DNA of 39,060 bases from an uncultured Christensenella sp. (GTDB taxonomy: Bacteria; Bacillota; Clostridia; Christensenellales; UBA1242). Below the pieces are notes generated by a model that saw only the letters and a program-made list of their open reading frames with translations, made no database searches and had not been told where the DNA came from. Location: positions 1 to 39,060 of the forward strand of contig CASFHD010000011.1 in the NCBI GenBank assembly GCA_949294455.1, in the 5' to 3' direction. The position numbers were made by a program, and so were the translations under genes. How positions within the stretch are numbered: the first letter of the stretch is position 1; every line of letters begins with the position of its first letter. This document shows positions 16,286-24,462 of this stretch, piece after piece.

Positions 16286-18130
16286 ATGAAACAATTTAAA
16301 ACAGAATCAAAAAAAGTAATGGATTTAATGATAAATTCAATATATACAAATAAAGAAATTTTTTTGCGTGAACTAATTAGTAATGCTAGTGATGCCATTG
16401 ATAAATTATATTATGAGTCTTTAAAAAATGGCAACACAGGACTTTCAAGAAATGATTTTAGTATTCACATATCAACAGATAAAGAAAACAGAACTTTAAC
16501 TATTAGCGATAATGGTATAGGTATGAATGATGTAGATTTGGAAAAGAATTTGGGTACTATTGCAAAAAGTGGCTCACAAGATTTTAAAAATAATGCAAAA
16601 GATTTAAATGATATTGATATTATAGGACAATTCGGTGTTGGATTTTATTCAGCGTTTATGGTGGTTGATAAAGTTGAAGTAATTTCAAAACCTTTTGGAA
16701 GTGATAAAGCGTATAAATGGGTTAGTAGTGGTGTAGAAGGATTTGAGATAACCGAAACAGAAAAAAATTCATTTGGTACAGATGTGATTTTGCACTTAAA
16801 AAAAGATACAGATGATGAAAATTATTCAAAGTATTTAGAAGAATATGAAATTCGTTCATTAGTCAAAAAATATAGTGACTATGTAAGATATCCAATAACT
16901 ATAGATGTTGAAAAAACAGAGAAAACAGATGATGGTAAAGAAGTAAAAAAAGTTGAACTAGAAACTTTAAATTCAATGCTTCCTTTGTGGAAAAGAAATA
17001 AATCAGAGTTAAAAGAAGAAGACTATAATCATTTATGCAGTGATTTATTTTACGATAGTGAAAAACCTTTTGACTATTTACATTTAAATTTAGAAGGTGC
17101 TGTTAACTATAAAGCAATATTGTTTATTCCAAGTAGAATTCCTTATAATTATTATTCAAAAGAATATGAAAAAGGTTTAAAATTATATACAAATGGCGTA
17201 TTGATTACCGAAAAATGTTCTGAATTATTACCAGATTATTTTAATTTTGTTAAAGGTGTAGTTGATGCTGATTTGCAATTAAATATTAGCCGTGAAACAT
17301 TACAACACAGCAGACAAATTACCGTTATTGCAAATAGCATTGAAAACAAAATTAAAGATGAGTTATTAAAAATTCAAAAGAATGACAGAGAAAAATATGT
17401 TGAATTCTTCAAGAATTTTGGCACTCAAATAAAATATGGTATTTATCAAGTTTGGGGAATGAATAAGGAAAAATTACAAGATTTATTAGTATTTGAAAGT
17501 GTAAAAACTGAAAAATATATTACTTTGAAAGAATATAGTGAAACAAAACTAAATGATCAAAAAGAAATTTACTATGTGAATGCAAAAAATATTAAGAGTG
17601 CAAAAAACATACCTCAAGTAAAACAAACTATTGAAAAAGGTGAAGATGTATTAATACTTAGTGAAGATATTGACGAGTTCGTTGTGAAAGTAATGCGTGA
17701 ATATAATGGTTTACAATTAAAAAGCGTACTAGATAGTGATTTCAGTTTGAATGATTATAAAGCAAACGATGATGAAAATAAAATTATTGAAAAAGTAAAA
17801 GGCGTATTAAAAGACGAAATAGAAAATGTCGTTTTAACTAATGATTTAAGTGATATAAGTTCAAGCATATTGACAGTAGGTGAAATTTCATTAGAAATGG
17901 AAAAAGTGATAAATTCTAATCCTATTAACCAAAAAGTAAAAGCCAAAAAAGTATTACAAATAAATGTAAACTCTAACGAGTATAAAGCATTAAAATCATC
18001 ATTTGAAAATGAAGATGAAGAAAAATTTAATAATATTTCAAAATTATTAATGTATGAAGCATTTATAGTCGCAGATATTAAAATTGAAAAACCTGACGAA
18101 TTTGTTAAACTTATTTCTCAAAATTTTTAA
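16286..18130 (+). CDS. htpG: Molecular chaperone HtpG (Hsp90)
   Basis: A 614-residue Hsp90. The N-terminal GHKL ATPase shows 'IFLRELISNASDAIDKL', DNGIGM, 'GTIAKSGS' and 'GQFGVGFYSAFMV'. The middle domain has 'NISRETLQ', with the catalytic Arg region. The C-terminal dimerisation domain is complete, and no eukaryotic-type MEEVD tail is present. It is an ATP-dependent cytosolic chaperone. AAGGAG precedes the ATG. The CIRCE element upstream places it in the HrcA regulon, unlike Bacillus subtilis, where htpG is outside that regulon. Confidence 0.97.
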   Translation: MKQFKTESKKVMDLMINSIYTNKEIFLRELISNASDAIDKLYYESLKNGNTGLSRNDFSIHISTDKENRTLTISDNGIGMNDVDLEKNLGTIAKSGSQDFKNNAKDLNDIDIIGQFGVGFYSAFMVVDKVEVISKPFGSDKAYKWVSSGVEGFEITETEKNSFGTDVILHLKKDTDDENYSKYLEEYEIRSLVKKYSDYVRYPITIDVEKTEKTDDGKEVKKVELETLNSMLPLWKRNKSELKEEDYNHLCSDLFYDSEKPFDYLHLNLEGAVNYKAILFIPSRIPYNYYSKEYEKGLKLYTNGVLITEKCSELLPDYFNFVKGVVDADLQLNISRETLQHSRQITVIANSIENKIKDELLKIQKNDREKYVEFFKNFGTQIKYGIYQVWGMNKEKLQDLLVFESVKTEKYITLKEYSETKLNDQKEIYYVNAKNIKSAKNIPQVKQTIEKGEDVLILSEDIDEFVVKVMREYNGLQLKSVLDSDFSLNDYKANDDENKIIEKVKGVLKDEIENVVLTNDLSDISSSILTVGEISLEMEKVINSNPINQKVKAKKVLQINVNSNEYKALKSSFENEDEEKFNNISKLLMYEAFIVADIKIEKPDEFVKLISQNF

Positions 18131-18143
18131 ATAAAATAAATAA

Positions 18144-18171
18144 AAAACACTGATTTCTTCAGTGTTTTTTT
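18144..18171. terminator. Bidirectional terminator between htpG and the Crp-type gene
   Basis: Ten-bp stem AAAACACTGA with TCAGTGTTTT around a 5-nt loop and T-runs on both strands. It serves htpG (plus) and the convergent regulator (minus). Confidence 0.9.
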
Positions 18172-18271
18172 GTTACAATAAATATAATTTAAAGTTTTAT
18201 TAGCGTAATAAATTTTAAAAAATATAATTGTTTTGACATTTATATACTATTTATATTGTTGTATTTAATTT

Positions 18272-18970
18272 TTATATTTTTTTATTTGTATTTTTTAGAT
18301 GAAAATGATTTTTATCATAATCTAAAATTCCTTCCTTTTTTAAATTACTTAATTCTTTGGATAAGGCACTTCTATCAACAGATAAATAATTTGCCATTTC
18401 ATTCCTATTAAATGGTATATCAAAATAATCATTGCCTTCAATTTTTTGTCTATTTTGCAAAAATCTTAAAATTTTTAGTCTAGTGTTTCGTTGACTTAAT
18501 TCGTAAATGTGTTTATTTTTTCTATTGGCATTATTTGAAATTTGTTCTATTAAATTTTTAATAAATTTTATATGTCGGTCGCACATATTGACACAAGGTG
18601 TTATTGTTCTATGCTTGTTTAATATTGCCACTATACATTTTGTGCTTGCTTCTAAACTATAAAGATATGTTTTATTAGAATTATAAGCACTATCTACTTC
18701 AAATATATCGCCTGGAGATAAAATATCAATCAAATGAGGTTCGCCTTCGCTACTTTCTTTAATTACATTTGCTATTCCATCTAACAAGATATATATATTA
18801 TCAGTTTTAGACCCTTCTAGTACAATCATTTCATATTTCTGCACAGTCCTTATTTTATAATTAAGACAGAATAAAAGGGGACGAATTTCTTCATCTTTTA
18901 TATTCTTAAAAATTTCCAAATCTTTTAAACTTTTTTTCATATTTACCAAATCTGTTGCATTTGCAACCAT
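18272..18970 (-). CDS. Crp/Fnr-family transcriptional regulator
   Basis: A 232-residue protein. The N-terminal cyclic-nucleotide-binding-like beta barrel (about residues 20-125) contains 'KYEMIVLEGSKTDNIYILLDGIANVIKE' in pieces and 'LLSPGD'-like 'DILSPGDIFEV'. A dimerisation helix precedes a C-terminal winged helix with 'NRNEMANYLSVDRSALSKEL'. No N-terminal Cys set of the Fnr 4Fe-4S type is visible, and the ligand cannot be inferred. The start at 18970 gives a leader of only about 5 nt. An internal ATG ten codons later also lacks a ribosome-binding site. The gene is divergent from nrdD with overlapping promoters, so control of nrdD, or of itself, is plausible. Confidence 0.88.
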   Translation of the reverse strand: MVANATDLVNMKKSLKDLEIFKNIKDEEIRPLLFCLNYKIRTVQKYEMIVLEGSKTDNIYILLDGIANVIKESSEGEPHLIDILSPGDIFEVDSAYNSNKTYLYSLEASTKCIVAILNKHRTITPCVNMCDRHIKFIKNLIEQISNNANRKNKHIYELSQRNTRLKILRFLQNRQKIEGNDYFDIPFNRNEMANYLSVDRSALSKELSNLKKEGILDYDKNHFHLKNTNKKI

Positions 18971-18982
18971 TTTTCAAAAATT

Positions 18983-19011
18983 ATTATAGTATAATATTCG
19001 CGTGAAGTCAA
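18983..19011 (-). promoter_or_regulatory. Promoter of the Crp-type gene, overlapping a plus-strand -10
   Basis: Minus strand: TTGACT (19011-19006), 17 nt, TATAAT (18988-18983). A plus-strand TATAAT lies at 18990-18995 and could serve nrdD. The two -10 boxes form the palindrome TATTATA-G-TATAATA (18982-18996), so the two promoters cannot easily be occupied together. Confidence 0.65.
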
Positions 19012-19041
19012 ACAAATTGATTTTTTAAAGGAGAAATTGTA

Positions 19042-21219
19042 ATGAAAGTTATTAAAAGAAGCGGTCAAGAATGTGAATTCAATTCATCTAAAATTAAAAA
19101 TGCGGTTATTAAAGCAAATTTGTCCGTAGATGATGAAAATTTAAGACTAACTGACAAACAAATTGATACTATTGTTAACACTGTAAGCAGACAAGCTAAA
19201 CAATTTGGGCGTGCTGTTAGTGTTGAAGAAATTCAAGATTTAGTTGAAGAAGAAATTATGAAAGAGGGGGCTTTTACTGTCGCTAAAAATTACATTACAT
19301 ATAGATTTAAAAGAGCTCTTATTAGAAAATCAAATTCAACAGATAAACAAATTTTAACTCTTATAAACGGTGAAAATGAAGAAGTTAATCAAGAAAATTC
19401 TAATAAAAATCCCGTGATTGTTAGTGTCCAAAGAGATTATATGGCGGGCGAAGTTAGTAAGGATATTACTAAAAGATTTTTATTGCCCGAAGATATAGTA
19501 AGAGCACATGAAGAAGGTTTAATACATTTCCATGATGCAGATTATTTCGCTCAAAGAATGCACAACTGCGACCTTGTAAACCTAGAAGATATGTTGCAAA
19601 ATGGTACTGTTATCAGTGGCACATTAATAGAAAAACCACATTCTTTTTCAACAGCCTGCAATATTGCTACTCAAATTATTGCACAAGTTGCTAGTTCTCA
19701 ATACGGCGGACAAAGTATAAGTTTGGCACATCTTGCACCTTTTGTTCAAGTAAGCCGTGAGAAAATCACAAAGCAAGTTAGAAATGAATTACAATTAGCT
19801 TGCAAAAAAGTAGATGAAAATATTTTAAAGGAAATTGTAGAAGGCCGAGTAAAAGATGAAATTAATAAAGGAATTCAAACTATACAATATCAAGTAGTAA
19901 CACTAATGACTACTAATGGACAAGCACCTTTTATTACAGTATTTATGTATTTGGGAGAGGCTAAAAACGAGCAAGAGAAAAAAGATTTGGCTATGATGAT
20001 TGAAGAAACATTAAAGCAAAGAATTCAAGGCGTTAAAAATCAAAAAGGCGTGTATATAACACCTGCTTTCCCTAAACTTATTTATGTTTTGGAAGAACAA
20101 AATATTCATCCTGATAGTCCATATTATTATTTGACTGAACTTGCTGCAAAATGTACAGCAAAAAGAATGGTACCTGATTATATTTCTGAAAAGAAAATGC
20201 TTCAGTTAAAAATAGATAAAAATGGAGAAGGTCATTGTTATACTTGTATGGGTTGCAGAAGTTTCTTAACTCCTTATGTAGATGAAAATGGAAAACCTAA
20301 ATATTATGGTCGTTTTAATCAAGGCGTTGTAACTGTAAATTTAATAGATATTGCATTATCTTCTCATAAAGATATGAATAAATTCTGGAAGATATTTGAT
20401 GAAAGAATGGAATTGTGTCACAGGGCTTTGCAATGCAGGCACGAAAGATTGACAGGTACTTATTCTGATGCTGCCCCTATTTTATGGCAATTCGGTGCTC
20501 TAGCCAGACTAAAACCTGGTGAAAAGATTGATAAGTTATTGCACGGTGGATATTCTACAATTTCGTTAGGTTATGCAGGTCTTTGGGAAACTGTTTATTA
20601 CCTAAATGGCAAAAAATTGACAGAGCCAGAAGGTAAAGAATTAGGCTTAAAAATAATGAGAAAATTAAATGAATATACAAAAAAGTGGAAACAAGCAGAA
20701 AATATTGATTATTCATTATATGGTACACCTCTTGAAAGCACTACATATAAGTTTGCAAAATGTTTGCAAAAAAGATTTGGTAAAATTGAAGGTGTAACCG
20801 ATAAAAATTATATTACTAATAGTTATCATATTCATGTTACAGAAGAAATTGATGCGTTCTCAAAATTGGCAATCGAAAGTGAATTCCAAGAATTAAGTCC
20901 AGGTGGAGCAATCTCTTATGTTGAAGTACCAAATATGCAAAATAATATTGAAGCAGTAATGAGTGTTTTGAAATTCATTTATGATAACATTATGTATGCA
21001 GAATTAAACACAAAAAGCGATTATTGTCAATGTTGTGGTTATGATGGAGAAATTAAAATTATCGAAGAAGATGGCAAACTAATTTGGGAATGTCCAAATT
21101 GTAAAAATCATGATCAAACAAAATTAAATGTTGCAAGAAGAACTTGTGGTTATATCGGTTCTCAATTCTGGAATCAAGGAAGAACGCAAGAAATAAAAGA
21201 CAGAGTTTTACATTTATAA
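19042..21219 (+). CDS. nrdD: Anaerobic (class III) ribonucleoside-triphosphate reductase
   Basis: A 725-residue enzyme. An N-terminal ATP-cone (about 1-95, 'VIKRSGQECEFNSSKI') precedes the ten-stranded barrel with 'FHDADYFAQRMHNCDLVNL'. Later come the 'CYTCMGCRSFLTPY' Cys segment, the C-terminal zinc site (CQCC and CPNC), and the glycyl-radical loop RTCGYIGSQFW with the radical Gly at about residue 703. It reduces NTPs to dNTPs in the absence of oxygen and needs NrdG to install the radical. AAGGAG precedes the ATG. No NrdR box pair was recognised upstream. Confidence 0.97.
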   Translation: MKVIKRSGQECEFNSSKIKNAVIKANLSVDDENLRLTDKQIDTIVNTVSRQAKQFGRAVSVEEIQDLVEEEIMKEGAFTVAKNYITYRFKRALIRKSNSTDKQILTLINGENEEVNQENSNKNPVIVSVQRDYMAGEVSKDITKRFLLPEDIVRAHEEGLIHFHDADYFAQRMHNCDLVNLEDMLQNGTVISGTLIEKPHSFSTACNIATQIIAQVASSQYGGQSISLAHLAPFVQVSREKITKQVRNELQLACKKVDENILKEIVEGRVKDEINKGIQTIQYQVVTLMTTNGQAPFITVFMYLGEAKNEQEKKDLAMMIEETLKQRIQGVKNQKGVYITPAFPKLIYVLEEQNIHPDSPYYYLTELAAKCTAKRMVPDYISEKKMLQLKIDKNGEGHCYTCMGCRSFLTPYVDENGKPKYYGRFNQGVVTVNLIDIALSSHKDMNKFWKIFDERMELCHRALQCRHERLTGTYSDAAPILWQFGALARLKPGEKIDKLLHGGYSTISLGYAGLWETVYYLNGKKLTEPEGKELGLKIMRKLNEYTKKWKQAENIDYSLYGTPLESTTYKFAKCLQKRFGKIEGVTDKNYITNSYHIHVTEEIDAFSKLAIESEFQELSPGGAISYVEVPNMQNNIEAVMSVLKFIYDNIMYAELNTKSDYCQCCGYDGEIKIIEEDGKLIWECPNCKNHDQTKLNVARRTCGYIGSQFWNQGRTQEIKDRVLHL

Positions 21220-21407
21220 AATATTTTATTTTAACAAAAAATTAAAATCTTCTTTAAAATTCAGTAAATTCTAAAAAAATATAAAAAATATAAAAAAATT
21301 AATAAAAAAAATAAAATTTCAAAAAAAATTAAAATAATAAAAAATCATAAATAAATTAAAATTTTAATTGTTAATTTATAAAGAAATTTCATACAAATAA
21401 AAATAAT

Positions 21408-21413
21408 TATAAT
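21408..21413 (+). promoter_or_regulatory. Probable -10 box upstream of nrdG
   Basis: TATAAT within the 212-nt A-rich gap between nrdD and nrdG, 18 nt before the nrdG start; no good -35 box. nrdG may be transcribed both from here and by read-through. Confidence 0.4.
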
Positions 21414-21431
21414 CGTTTAAAAGAGTAAAAA

Positions 21432-21983
21432 ATGAATTATGCAAAATTAAATAAATATGATATTGCAAATGGAACAGGAGTGAGAGTTTCACTCTTTGTT
21501 TCTGGTTGTCTTCATCATTGTAAAAATTGCTTTAATAGTGAAGCCTGGGATTTTTGTGCGGGCAAACCTTTTACAGAAAACACAATAAATGAAATAATAG
21601 ATGCTTTGAAACCTGACTACATAGAAGGATTGACTTTACTAGGTGGAGAGCCGTTTGAACCTCAAAATCAAATGGGGCTGTTGCCTTTATTAAAAAAAGT
21701 AAAAGAAATATGTCCAAATAAAAATATATGGTGTTATACAGGATTTGTGTACGATACTGAATTGTTAAAAAAAAGCAGAGCAAAGTGCGAATATACTTTG
21801 CCTATGCTTAAAATGATAGATATTTTAGTTGATGGCAGATTTGTGGAAGAAAAGAAAAATTTAGCACTGAAATTTAGAGGTTCATCTAATCAAAGAATAA
21901 TTGACGTAAAGCAAAGTTTGTTGAACAACAAGATAATTTTATCGCCATTAAATGATTATGAAGATTTTAAAATTCAAAACTAA
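21432..21983 (+). CDS. nrdG: Anaerobic ribonucleotide reductase activating protein
   Basis: A 183-residue radical-SAM enzyme with the CX3CX2C cluster in 'SGCLHHCKNCFNSEAW', the glycine-rich 'LLGGEPF' for SAM binding and 'IWCYTGF'. It reductively cleaves S-adenosylmethionine to form the glycyl radical on NrdD. The ribosome-binding site is weak (AAGAG). The C-terminal part has 'VDGRFVEEKKNLALKFRGSSNQRIIDV', a known NrdG block here quoted only to identify the family. dut follows after 12 nt. Confidence 0.95.
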   Translation: MNYAKLNKYDIANGTGVRVSLFVSGCLHHCKNCFNSEAWDFCAGKPFTENTINEIIDALKPDYIEGLTLLGGEPFEPQNQMGLLPLLKKVKEICPNKNIWCYTGFVYDTELLKKSRAKCEYTLPMLKMIDILVDGRFVEEKKNLALKFRGSSNQRIIDVKQSLLNNKIILSPLNDYEDFKIQN

Positions 21984-21995
21984 TTAGGAGAAAAT

Positions 21996-22430
21996 ATGGA
22001 TTTAAATTACAAAAAATTAAGGGGAAATGCTAAAATTCCTACTTATGGGACAGAATTTTCGGCAGGTGCAGACTTATATGCTTGTATTGATGAAGATTTA
22101 GAAATCTTGCCGGGAGAAACTAAATTTATACCTACGGGTATTAGTATGGCAATACCTCAAGGTTACGGCGGGTTTATATATGCTAGAAGTGGTCTTGCTT
22201 GCAAAAGAAATCTTGCTCCTGCTAATAAGGTAGGGGTTATTGATAGCGATTATAGGGGAGAAGTAATGGTCGCTCTTAATAATTTTGGAAAATCAACTCA
22301 AATTATTACTCCAAATGAAAGAATTGCTCAAATTGTTATTGCGCCTTATTTAAAAGTAAACTTTGTTGAAGGCGAATTAGACAATACGGTTAGGGGTAGT
22401 GGTGGTTTTGGACACACGGGTAAAAATTAA
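21996..22430 (+). CDS. dut: dUTP diphosphatase (trimeric dUTPase)
   Basis: A 144-residue protein with all five dUTPase motifs in order: AGADLYA, RSGLA, GVIDSDYRGE, RIAQIVI and the C-terminal RGSGGFGHTG that closes over the active site. It hydrolyses dUTP to dUMP, keeping uracil out of DNA and supplying dTMP synthesis. That fits its position directly after nrdDG. AGGAG precedes the ATG. No convincing terminator follows. Confidence 0.96.
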   Translation: MDLNYKKLRGNAKIPTYGTEFSAGADLYACIDEDLEILPGETKFIPTGISMAIPQGYGGFIYARSGLACKRNLAPANKVGVIDSDYRGEVMVALNNFGKSTQIITPNERIAQIVIAPYLKVNFVEGELDNTVRGSGGFGHTGKN

Positions 22431-22521
22431 ATTAAAAAACTAAAAATTTTGTAGAAATTTTATGTTAAAACGCTATTTTTAAATAAATTTATAAAGATAT
22501 TGTTAAATTTTTCAATTTTGA

Positions 22522-22564
22522 TTGACTTAAAACCGTCATATTACTTAATATATAGTTGTATAAT
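22522..22564 (+). promoter_or_regulatory. Promoter region of the small membrane protein
   Basis: TTGACT (22522-22527) followed at 17-18 nt by TTAATAT (22545-22551); a second TATAAT lies at 22559-22564 without a good -35. Either can serve the gene at 22601. Confidence 0.5.
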
Positions 22565-22600
22565 ATTTTTGGTGCAGTATTGTACAGGTAAGGAGGTTTT

Positions 22601-23098
22601 ATGAGAAAAATAATGAGTGCGGTTTGGTCTGCTCTTATTAGTGCGGTAATCTTCATAGGTTTAGGTCTCGATGTTGTTGCCAGTGAAACTAAACCAGATA
22701 TTTTAAATGTTGGGAAGATTGGAACTAGTGCATATGATTTTTTAGACAGCACTTATAAAGATGTGGAAAGTTATACTTTTATCAGAACAATGACAATAGT
22801 TTTGATTGTTGTAGCATCTATACTTGCATTAATTGCATTAGTTCAAATTGCTTCAATATTCTTCAAATCATTAAATAAAGCAAATTTAACTTCAATCGCT
22901 AAATTTGGTGCAGTCGTTGCTGTAATTGCGACAATCATATTCTTAATTTCAGCAATTATGTATGCGGTAGATAAGTCTGTAACAGGTGCTTATACAGAAT
23001 ATAAAGTAAGTTTAGCAGTAGGTGTTTATTTTATAATTGCAGGAACAATTATTGCAACTGTTTTACAGTTCATAAATGCAAAAATCTTCAAAAAATAA
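22601..23098 (+). CDS. Unknown four-helix membrane protein (165 aa)
   Basis: A 165-residue protein with an N-terminal hydrophobic helix that could be a signal peptide ('AVWSALISAVIFIGLGLDVVA', cleavage near ASE). A polar stretch of about 35 residues precedes three further hydrophobic helices (about 60-85, 100-120 and 138-158). It ends with a positively charged tail. A perfect AAGGAGG site, its own promoter and its own terminator indicate a real monocistronic gene. No family recognised; the fold could be a small pore or holin-like protein, but nothing specific supports that. Confidence 0.75.
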   Translation: MRKIMSAVWSALISAVIFIGLGLDVVASETKPDILNVGKIGTSAYDFLDSTYKDVESYTFIRTMTIVLIVVASILALIALVQIASIFFKSLNKANLTSIAKFGAVVAVIATIIFLISAIMYAVDKSVTGAYTEYKVSLAVGVYFIIAGTIIATVLQFINAKIFKK

Positions 23099-23110
23099 AC
23101 TGTACAAAAG

Positions 23111-23133
23111 GCGACCATTTGGTCGTTTTTTTT
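23111..23133 (+). terminator. Terminator after the small membrane protein gene
   Basis: CGACC with GGTCG around ATTT, extended by a G-T pair, followed by eight T. Confidence 0.9.
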
Positions 23134-23152
23134 ATTTAATTTAAAAAAATTC

Positions 23153-23181
23153 TTGAATGATTCAATATGTTGTTGTATAAT
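23153..23181 (+). promoter_or_regulatory. Promoter of radC (leaderless)
   Basis: TTGAAT (23153-23158), a 17-nt spacer and TATAAT (23176-23181); the ATG follows 6 nt later, with no Shine-Dalgarno site. Confidence 0.75.
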
Positions 23182-23187
23182 ATTTAA

Positions 23188-23874
23188 ATGAGTTCTACAA
23201 ATGATAATATACATAAAGGTCACAGACAGAGATTAAAAGATAAAGTTAGAAAATCGGGTCTTGGTATTTTAAGCGAACATGAGGTGCTGGAATTAATGTT
23301 GACTTATACTATACCTTACAAAAATACAAATCCTATTGCTCACGAACTTTTAAAGGTGTATGGAAGTTTTTCAAATGTATTAGATGCAGATATTGAAGAC
23401 CTCAAAAAAATTAATGGTGTTGGTGAAGAAACATCATTATTTTTGAGTATGTTGCCTAGCGTTTTTGAACTTTATAAGAAATACAAAAAGCAAAGCGAGG
23501 TCTATTTCAGTACAACTTCTAAATTTGTTGAATATTTCAGATCGAAATACGAAGTTGGCACTAAAGAAAAGATTTATATTTTCTGTTTAAACTATAATTA
23601 TAAATTAATTAAAACTAAAGAGTTTGACGGCGGAAATATTAATAGTATAATGTTGGATATTAGGGATTTTACAGAAAATTTATTGGATAAAAATACCTAT
23701 TCAATAATCTTGGCACATACACATCCTGATGGCGACCCACTACCTAGCAGAAATGATATAAATGCAACAAAAGAAATAATGACATATTGCAACATATTTA
23801 AAGTTAAATTTTTAGACCACATTATATTTACTGACGATAATTATTGTTCTTTTAAAGAAACGAAAAGGATTTAA
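23188..23874 (+). CDS. radC: RadC/JAB-domain protein (UPF0758)
   Basis: A 228-residue protein. The N-terminal helix-hairpin-helix part includes 'LKKINGVGEETSLFL'. The C-terminal JAB1/MPN-like metalloprotease domain carries the zinc motif 'AHTHPDGDPLPSRNDINAT', where the usual sequence is HNHPSGDPxPSxxD, so Asn and Ser are replaced but the metal-binding His and Asp remain. The molecular role of RadC is unresolved; it is not essential for DNA repair in Escherichia coli despite the name. Followed by a 588-nt gene-free stretch. Confidence 0.93.
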   Translation: MSSTNDNIHKGHRQRLKDKVRKSGLGILSEHEVLELMLTYTIPYKNTNPIAHELLKVYGSFSNVLDADIEDLKKINGVGEETSLFLSMLPSVFELYKKYKKQSEVYFSTTSKFVEYFRSKYEVGTKEKIYIFCLNYNYKLIKTKEFDGGNINSIMLDIRDFTENLLDKNTYSIILAHTHPDGDPLPSRNDINATKEIMTYCNIFKVKFLDHIIFTDDNYCSFKETKRI

Positions 23875-24238
23875 TTAAAACTATAACAACTATTTCAAAC
23901 TTTAGACCAAATACTTACTAAATGTGATAAATAGAATTAAATAATTAAATAATATTTTAGTTATACAAATTCTACCAATAATCTAATAAATGTTACTATG
24001 CAAACTGCATAAATAAATTAATGGGTAATTTAATTAATGTATTAAAGTTTCGCAATTTTAACTATAAAATAATTTGTTAATTATTGATTTATAGGAAATA
24101 AAATACATTTCAAATAATAAACAATTATAAAAAATTATAATGACAGATGTGCAAATTAAAATAAAGTATGGATTAATATAAAATTAATTTAAAATAAAAA
24201 ATAATAGATTGTAATAATTAATAGATAAAATAAAAAAA

Positions 24239-24273
24239 GGAACATATCAAAACAATTTAGATATGTTCTTTTT
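24239..24273. terminator. Bidirectional terminator
   Basis: GGAACATATC-type stem: GAACATATC with GATATGTTC around an 11-nt loop, with an A-run before and a T-run after, so it works in both directions. Confidence 0.88.
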
Positions 24274-24291
24274 AATCAATAATTAATATAT

Positions 24292-24338
24292 AAAACAACA
24301 ATACTAAAATAGGGGATTTTAATAGTTGTTTTTCTTTA
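24292..24338 (+). terminator. Second terminator
   Basis: AAAACAAC with GTTGTTTT (8 bp), an internal loop, then TAAAAT with ATTTTA closing AGGGG; followed by a T-rich tail. Confidence 0.65.
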
Positions 24339-24462
24339 TAATTTATCAAATGAATATTTATATAAATTGAATATAAATCTTCAAAAAAGCAACAATTTTT
24401 AAGAAAATTATCGTATTTTTTATTTTTTTAATAAATTTTAAGAAAGTTTAGTTAAATTTTTA

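Larger units (their letters stand above)
23875..24462. other. Gene-free AT-rich stretch between radC and the aldehyde dehydrogenase
   Basis: No ORF with a ribosome-binding site was found on either strand. The only structure seen is two consecutive intrinsic terminators (24239-24273 and 24292-24338, listed separately). The 364 nt between the radC stop and the first terminator could be a long 3' UTR, a decayed gene or a small-RNA locus; nothing distinguishes these. Confidence 0.55.
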
